64,000 bases of DNA, from contig CAZOAR010000005.1 in the NCBI GenBank assembly GCA_964577985.1, positions 1-64,000 on the forward strand. Direction: 5' to 3'. Positions within the stretch are counted from its first letter, which is position 1; each line of letters begins with the position of its first letter. A program made the position numbers and the translations under genes. Positions 59,243 through 64,000 of this stretch are shown piece by piece. Below the pieces are notes generated by a model, which saw only the letters and a list, made by a program, of their open reading frames with translations, did not search any database and was not told the DNA's origin. Source of the DNA: CAZOAR01 sp964577985 (lineage in GTDB: Bacteria > Gemmatimonadota > CAZMKB01 > CAZNLH01).

Positions 59243-61449
59243 CAGGCAAGCCAGCAGAATCAAAGGTGTATTCCCGCTTCATCAACGGACTCGACTGTCC
59301 AGACTGCGCGTCGAAGATAGAAGACCGGGTATCCAGAATCGATGGCGTTGCCGAGGCCCACATCAGCATAGTCAACTCGCGTCTCGATGTTCGTTTCGAG
59401 GAGCTGGCCGACAGCGCGTCGGAAGTGGAGAGAGTCTTAAGTAGCCTCGGCTATGGAGCTGGAGACAGCGACATCCGCGGGGGAAAAGCGCGGCCATGGG
59501 ATGGCGCGTCAAGCCGCCTGAGGTGGCTCCTCACCGTCGTGTCCGGCCTGTTCATACTTCTCGGGGCCGTCGGCAGCAGGATTTTCGGCCTTCCTGACTA
59601 TTTTTCACTTCCCGAGGGAGCCGCAGGCGCTGTCCCCGGCTTCCAGGTTTCTTTCTCCACCTTGTTTTATCTTATTTCCGTCCTCCTCTCTGGTCCCCCA
59701 ACCTTCCGGAAAGGCATACTTGCGATCCGTAATCGGAACCTGGATATGAATTTCCTGATGACCGTAGCCGTTGTGGGGGCGATAGCGATCGGTGAATGGA
59801 TCGAAGGAGCAGCTGTCGTCTTTCTATTCTCACTGGCCAACCTTCTCGAATCCTTCACCATGAGCAAGGCCAGAAACGCGATCGAATCGCTTATGGACCT
59901 GTCTCCAAAGATGGCCACGGTAAAGCGGGACGGAAAGGAGATAAAGGTCCCGGTAGAAGATGTGAATGTCAACGAGCTGGTGCTGGTGAAGCCGGGGGGG
60001 CGAATACCGGTAGACGGCAGCATCAGGACAGGGCGGTCCAACGTGGATCAGTCCACGATAACAGGAGAATCGACACCTGTACCAAAAGAAGAAGGAAGTC
60101 CTGTCTTCGCGGGGACCATAAATGGTCAGGGTTTCCTCGAAGTTGTCGTCGAAAAGAAGTCGGAAGATACCACACTGTCGCGCATTCTTCATATGGTCGA
60201 GGAGGCGCAGGTTCAAAGGGCTCCCGCCCAGCGGTTTATCGATAGATTCTCCAGATTCTACACCCCGCTTGTCGTTGCGGGGGCCGTAGCCGTAGCATTG
60301 GTGCCGACTCTCCTTTTTCAGCTGCCTTTTGATGTCTGGTTTTACCGCGCCCTCGTGCTGCTCCTTGTCGCCTGTCCATGCGCCCTGGTGATCTCGACGC
60401 CCGTCACTATCATCAGCGGCCTGGCCTCCGCGGCGCGGCAGGGGATATTGATAAAGGGAGGGGCCTTCCTGGAAGAAGCGAGCCGGCTGAACGCCATCGC
60501 GTTTGACAAGACCGGTACTATTACTCACGGGCGGCACGCTGTCACCGGTGTTTATCGTTACGGCGAATCTTCAGAGCTCGAGATCCTTCAGCTCGCGGCA
60601 ACGATAGAGACTCTTTCCGAGCACCCTCTGGCCAGGGCGATCCTCGAATATGCCACGGGCAAAGAGATCAAACCAGATGTGCCGGAGAGTTTTCTATCGC
60701 TCCCGGGGGAGGGTGCTAAAATCACTCTTGGAGGGAAGGACTTCTTCGCCGGCAACCACAGGCTCTTCGAGGAACGCGGGATGTGCCCCGAGCACCTCCA
60801 TGGGAATCTCCGGGATCTCGAGGAACAGGGAAATACGGCGATCTTTATCGGGTCCGACAAGACTATTCTCGGGGCGATAACGCTTGAGGACCAGCTGAGA
60901 TCGGGTGTTGAGAACATACTCAAGGCACTCCGTGATTACGGCGTGCGCAGACTCACGATGCTGACGGGAGACAACGAGGAGACCGCCAGGGGGATCGCGA
61001 AGCGGATCGGGATAGACGACTACCGAGCCGAACAGATGCCGCAGGACAAGGCGGCAGCGATAGAGGAGTTGAGGGCGCAACATGGTCACGTAGCAATGGT
61101 CGGAGACGGTGTAAACGATGCTCCCGCCCTTGCCACAGCCACCGTGGGAATTGCCATGGGGGTGGCAGGGTCGGACGCCGCCCTCGAAACGGCAGACATC
61201 GCGCTGATGGCAGACGATCTCTCAAACCTCCCGGTCGTGATCGGGCTGAGCAGGAAGGTCGTGAGGGTGATCAAACAGAATACAGGCTTCGCGCTGCTTA
61301 CCAAGGTGGTGTTCCTCACCCTCGCGCCTCTCGGTTTCGTTAATCTGTGGATGGCGGTGGCCGCTGACATGGGGGCTTCCATGATAGTCATTCTGAACGG
61401 GCTGCGGCTTCTCGCGCCTGTCCGAAAACAGTTGTCTCCCGACCGGTGA
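59239..61449 (+). CDS. Heavy-metal P1B-type ATPase (Zn/Cd/Pb exporter, ZntA/CadA-like)
   Basis: 736 residues. One N-terminal HMA domain with metal site C20-x-x-C23 (GLDCPDCAS), eight TM segments, A-domain TGEST, the CPC metal motif C379-P380-C381 in LLVACPCALVISTP, phosphorylation Asp423 in FDKTGTITHG, an N-domain HP (SEHPLARAI) and MVGDGVNDAPALA. CPC with a CadC-type repressor fits Zn2+/Cd2+/Pb2+ export rather than copper, which the single HMA domain alone would not decide. It is autoregulated with the repressor from the promoter at 58778. Confidence 0.95.
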   Translation: MTGKPAESKVYSRFINGLDCPDCASKIEDRVSRIDGVAEAHISIVNSRLDVRFEELADSASEVERVLSSLGYGAGDSDIRGGKARPWDGASSRLRWLLTVVSGLFILLGAVGSRIFGLPDYFSLPEGAAGAVPGFQVSFSTLFYLISVLLSGPPTFRKGILAIRNRNLDMNFLMTVAVVGAIAIGEWIEGAAVVFLFSLANLLESFTMSKARNAIESLMDLSPKMATVKRDGKEIKVPVEDVNVNELVLVKPGGRIPVDGSIRTGRSNVDQSTITGESTPVPKEEGSPVFAGTINGQGFLEVVVEKKSEDTTLSRILHMVEEAQVQRAPAQRFIDRFSRFYTPLVVAGAVAVALVPTLLFQLPFDVWFYRALVLLLVACPCALVISTPVTIISGLASAARQGILIKGGAFLEEASRLNAIAFDKTGTITHGRHAVTGVYRYGESSELEILQLAATIETLSEHPLARAILEYATGKEIKPDVPESFLSLPGEGAKITLGGKDFFAGNHRLFEERGMCPEHLHGNLRDLEEQGNTAIFIGSDKTILGAITLEDQLRSGVENILKALRDYGVRRLTMLTGDNEETARGIAKRIGIDDYRAEQMPQDKAAAIEELRAQHGHVAMVGDGVNDAPALATATVGIAMGVAGSDAALETADIALMADDLSNLPVVIGLSRKVVRVIKQNTGFALLTKVVFLTLAPLGFVNLWMAVAADMGASMIVILNGLRLLAPVRKQLSPDR

Positions 61450-61495
61450 CATCCTGATTGGAGTTCCCTCGGCTTATCGGAGCATCAGGATGTCA
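61447..61495 (+). terminator. Long inverted repeat after the P-type ATPase
   Basis: TGACATCCTGAT (61447-61458), including the ATPase stop codon, pairs perfectly with ATCAGGATGTCA (61484-61495) around a 25-base loop. There is no U-run, so it is a hairpin 3' end or protein site rather than a textbook intrinsic terminator. Confidence 0.5.
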
Positions 61496-61577
61496 GGCCT
61501 CCCTCTCGACGCAGAGCACACCTCCTGCCCGCTCTATAACTCAGGAAAAGTTACCTGTCCTGAAGGTCGGCCCATTT

Positions 61578-61607
61578 TTGGTACGAATATTGCTAAAATG
61601 GTAATAT
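61578..61607 (+). promoter_or_regulatory. Candidate promoter of the receiver-domain gene
   Basis: TTGGTA (61578-61583), 18 bases, TAATAT (61602-61607). A weak -35 box; supported by the AT-rich context and the position before 61684. Confidence 0.35.
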
Positions 61608-61683
61608 ATTCATGGAGGAGACAATCGCGTCAGCGCCCTCAATCGGGCGCATTCTTGCGAGGAAAAAGACCGGAGAAGCCCAG

Positions 61684-62076
61684 ATGATGACAGAACAGGC
61701 CGTAGAGACAAAACCAGGAAAAAGGGTGCTCGTCGTTGATGATGAGCAAGATTTTCTCTCAATCATGGACTTTTTCCTGACTATGGAAGGCTTCGAGGTA
61801 GAGACGGCCCTCGATGGAGCTGATGCTATCAGGTCGATCAACAAGACTCCGCCGGACCTGATCCTTCTCGACGTCGTCATGCCTGTGCTGGACGGTTATG
61901 GCACATTGAAGGCCCTTCAGGGGAGGAGAAAAACAAGGAATATCCCGGTCATAATGCTGTCTATCCTCGAGAAATCCCCGGAAGAGACCTCGACCCTCAG
62001 CATCACAGATTATCTCGTGAAGCCCTTCTCGGCGGACACGCTCATCCGGAAGGTCCGCGAGACCCTCGCTGCGTAA
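61684..62076 (+). CDS. Stand-alone response-regulator receiver protein
   Basis: About 130 residues from ATG 61684 (GGAG eight bases upstream); an upstream ATG at 61612 lacks a ribosome site. A single CheY-like receiver: acidic pair in VLVVDDEQDFL, phospho-acceptor D63 in LILLDVVMP, S93 in VIMLSILE and K113 in YLVKPF. No output domain and no neighbouring kinase. It may act by protein contact or in a phosphorelay. Its stop is 29 bases from that of the convergent M28 peptidase. Confidence 0.92.
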   Translation: MMTEQAVETKPGKRVLVVDDEQDFLSIMDFFLTMEGFEVETALDGADAIRSINKTPPDLILLDVVMPVLDGYGTLKALQGRRKTRNIPVIMLSILEKSPEETSTLSITDYLVKPFSADTLIRKVRETLAA

Positions 62077-62105
62077 TACCCACGGTGAGGTGCCGGCCTG
62101 ATAAT

Positions 62106-63797
62106 CTACTTCCATGGACCTCCGACGACCACGGTAAACAGGTCCTCATCCGCCACGACTCCACCATAGTTCCCGATCCGGCCCCACAGGGCATAACCCC
62201 CCGGAGTGACGTTCTGCGGGAGATAGAGTTCTATTCCCATGCTTATATCCTGACCATCGGACAGCGATCCGTTCAGCGGATTAGACGCCAGGTTCAGCAG
62301 GAGATCGGGTATCAGAAACTCCGTGCTGTCCGGGGTCTGCACGCCGAACCAGAGGTCTCCGTTCTGAGCTGATCCCGTGTTATTGACCAATCTCGCATCG
62401 AACCGGAGAGTATCTCCGGGCATCACATGCCTGTCGCCAGGCTCCAGGGAGATGAAGAGACGGTGCTCATCCAGGCCGGCGACATCGACCAGCGTGGCGA
62501 GATTCATCTGGACTATCTCGCTCATGTAATCGAAGTCTATGGTCCCCACGAGGTCCATGGGGGTGTGGATGTAGGGAGTGATCTCGCCCTCGATACTGTA
62601 GGTAAAGGGATAGCCGTACTGCCGGAATGAGGCGTGATCGCTGAAATCAATGTTAGGCATGATCTCCGGGAGGAGAGTGGTGTATCTCCCGGCCATGGTC
62701 ATCATCAATTCGGAGTATGGTGTCGAAGGCCCGTCTGAGAGCAGATCGACGTCCTTCGGGGGATCACCCAGATAACCACACGCATCGAGATTCTGGTAGA
62801 GTTCTATGTTCATCCCGGAGTTGAAGGCCCTTTCTACAAAATCCCCACTGCCGACAAGACCCACCTCTTCCGCAGTCCAACTGGCGAAGATAACGGTTGC
62901 GTCGAGGGGCTCTGTCGCCAGGATTCTCGCTATCTCGAGCACGGCCGATACACCCGAACCGTTGTCATCCGCGCCCGGCGCGTTGTTTGAGGGATTGAGA
63001 TATGCGTAGGAATCGTAGTGCGCCCCGATTATCACGTACCTCGAAGGATCCCCTGTCCCCTGCTTCGTCGCGAGGATGTTTCGATGCTCCTTGCCGTAGA
63101 CCAGGACATCGAGAGTGTCGAAGATGACGTCAGTATAGCCATAGCTTACGAACTGGTCGTGAATCCACTCTCCAGCGGCCCAGATAGAGTCTGACTGCAC
63201 GTAGCGGGACTTGAAGTCCTGCAGGCGCTGAACATTGCTCTCCAGCGACGCCTTCGAGACCTGGTCTACCAGACCCTGCACCGGGTCATGGCGAGGATCA
63301 TAAGCGGGATGGACATCCATCGTGTCTTCCCGATATGACACACAGGGCAGTGGCACCTCGCCGATCCGGACGACATGGAAGCCTGCTCCCAGAAGCATTT
63401 CCACCGCCTCTTCCGAGACCCTGACCAGGCCCTTGGCCTCATCAGCGTAGAGGACCACCGTATCACCGAGGGGCTCGAGTGCTTCGTTCACCTCGAGCTT
63501 TCCATCAGGAGTGTCGATGAGATAGAGCGGCAAAGGGGATGGATTCGCCAGGGGAAAGATCGAGACCCCCTCTTCTCTTTCGATACCATGCGAATCGATG
63601 TCACCGGCCCCGACAATAAAATCCTCTCCTCTCCAGTAGACCTCACAGCGGTCTGATATCCTTGCCATCATCTTATCCCCCGATATGCCACTGACGAGGA
63701 ATAGAGGCCTCTCATCCACCGGAGCGGAGGATGTCGCACCACGGGGAAACGACAAGGACAAACAGATGAGGCCAATAACGTAACAGTATCTTTTCAT
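62106..63797 (-). CDS. Secreted M28-family zinc aminopeptidase
   Basis: About 563 residues from ATG 63797 (GAGGAG site upstream; an upstream in-frame start lacks one). Signal peptide (about 4-24), an N-terminal region of about 170 residues, then the M28 domain: zinc ligands in VIIGAHYDSYA, GADDNGSGVSA, the Glu base and ligand in WTAEEVGLVGS, NLDACGYLG and the distal His in NIDFSDHASFRQYG. A C-terminal beta-sandwich (about 460-563) ends without a sorting motif. It removes N-terminal residues from peptides outside the cell. It has its own strong promoter. Confidence 0.93.
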   Translation of the reverse strand: MKRYCYVIGLICLSLSFPRGATSSAPVDERPLFLVSGISGDKMMARISDRCEVYWRGEDFIVGAGDIDSHGIEREEGVSIFPLANPSPLPLYLIDTPDGKLEVNEALEPLGDTVVLYADEAKGLVRVSEEAVEMLLGAGFHVVRIGEVPLPCVSYREDTMDVHPAYDPRHDPVQGLVDQVSKASLESNVQRLQDFKSRYVQSDSIWAAGEWIHDQFVSYGYTDVIFDTLDVLVYGKEHRNILATKQGTGDPSRYVIIGAHYDSYAYLNPSNNAPGADDNGSGVSAVLEIARILATEPLDATVIFASWTAEEVGLVGSGDFVERAFNSGMNIELYQNLDACGYLGDPPKDVDLLSDGPSTPYSELMMTMAGRYTTLLPEIMPNIDFSDHASFRQYGYPFTYSIEGEITPYIHTPMDLVGTIDFDYMSEIVQMNLATLVDVAGLDEHRLFISLEPGDRHVMPGDTLRFDARLVNNTGSAQNGDLWFGVQTPDSTEFLIPDLLLNLASNPLNGSLSDGQDISMGIELYLPQNVTPGGYALWGRIGNYGGVVADEDLFTVVVGGPWK

Positions 63798-63854
63798 TCT
63801 GCTCCTCACTTCAGTTCGCAGGTACACAACCAGACAGAATCGTCGATTATTCTC

Positions 63855-63882
63855 ATTATACCATACATACGATATTTGTCAA
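63855..63882 (-). promoter_or_regulatory. Sigma70-type promoter of the M28 peptidase
   Basis: On the minus strand TTGACA (63877-63882), 16 bases, TATAAT (63855-63860): both boxes perfect, with a one-base-short spacer. About 55 bases before the ATG at 63797. Confidence 0.8.
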
Positions 63883-63896
63883 CCAGTGATGTTGGT

Positions 63897-63925
63897 GGAG
63901 TTTCCCCGGTTTGTTTTGTGCGCAG
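63897..63925 (-). repeat. End fragment of the dispersed repeat, reverse orientation
   Basis: GGAGTTTCCCC followed by GGTTTGTTTTGTGCG is close to the reverse complement of the right end of copy 2 (tail CACGAAACAAGTGGGGAAACTCC region, 34686-34707). The palindromic core is not recognisable beyond it, so this is a remnant or a chance match. Confidence 0.4.
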
Positions 63926-64000
63926 GGGCGTCGAGTGTCTCTCCGGCACCAGAGGAACACTTGACGGAACAGGTCCCCTCATTGTAGTATTCCTTGTTNN

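Noticed and set aside
63999..64000. Two N bases at the end
   Set aside because: Sequence padding or contig end, not a biological feature.

Overview
The window is a dense bacterial chromosome segment of moderate-to-high GC with no rRNA, no convincing tRNA and no CRISPR array. Several features suggest a Gram-negative lineage in or near the FCB group (for example Krumholzibacteriota, Eisenbacteria or Zixibacteria-like candidate phyla). These are a FlgD-like C-terminal sorting domain on a secreted subtilase, an outer-membrane beta-barrel protein, a complete Tad pilus operon and alternative complex III. Promoters read as near-perfect TTGACA-17-TATAAT boxes, which argues against Bacteroidota proper. 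The phylum is an inference; no marker in the window fixes it.

Layout. 1-5.3 kb: a carbamoyltransferase flanked by two tiny membrane proteins, a secreted alpha/alpha-toroid-like protein and a secreted M14 carboxypeptidase. 5.3-9.7 kb: carAB (minus strand). 9.9-19.8 kb: a beta-barrel protein, a DUF192 protein and a Tad/Flp pilus operon in the order flp, tadV, tadE, cpaB, cpaC, tadG, tadZ, tadA, tadB, tadC. 20-24.6 kb: an M50 protease divergent from rho-ruvX-mltG. 24.7-34.4 kb: the ffh-rpsP-rimM-trmD-rplS-rnhB translation operon ending in a giant secreted subtilase, then kbl-PASTA-rpe. 34.4-35.2 kb: a gene-free island with two copies of a palindromic repeat.

35.2-49.4 kb is the most interesting part. 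It is one long minus-strand run holding a c554-like cytochrome, a complete alternative complex III (ActA-B-C-D-E-F), and then a second, reduced and split version of the same complex: a pentahaem ActA paralogue, separate B1 and B2 proteins, an ActC paralogue, and a cytochrome made of four tandem monohaem domains. 49.9-54.1 kb carries a peptide ABC transporter (binding protein and two permeases). 54.4-58.1 kb is a third quinol-oxidising module: a fused cytochrome b and a Rieske protein, with two pentahaem cytochromes and a 70-residue membrane protein in place of cytochrome c1 or f.

58.1-63.8 kb holds a promoter-driven structured RNA candidate, another copy of the repeat, an ArsR/CadC-type repressor with a perfect operator palindrome and its Zn/Cd P-type ATPase, a lone receiver domain and a secreted M28 peptidase. 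Together the genes describe a cell that degrades protein outside (S8, M14 and M28 peptidases), imports peptides, and feeds electrons from quinol through up to three multihaem-cytochrome-linked oxidoreductases. No terminal oxidase is in the window.
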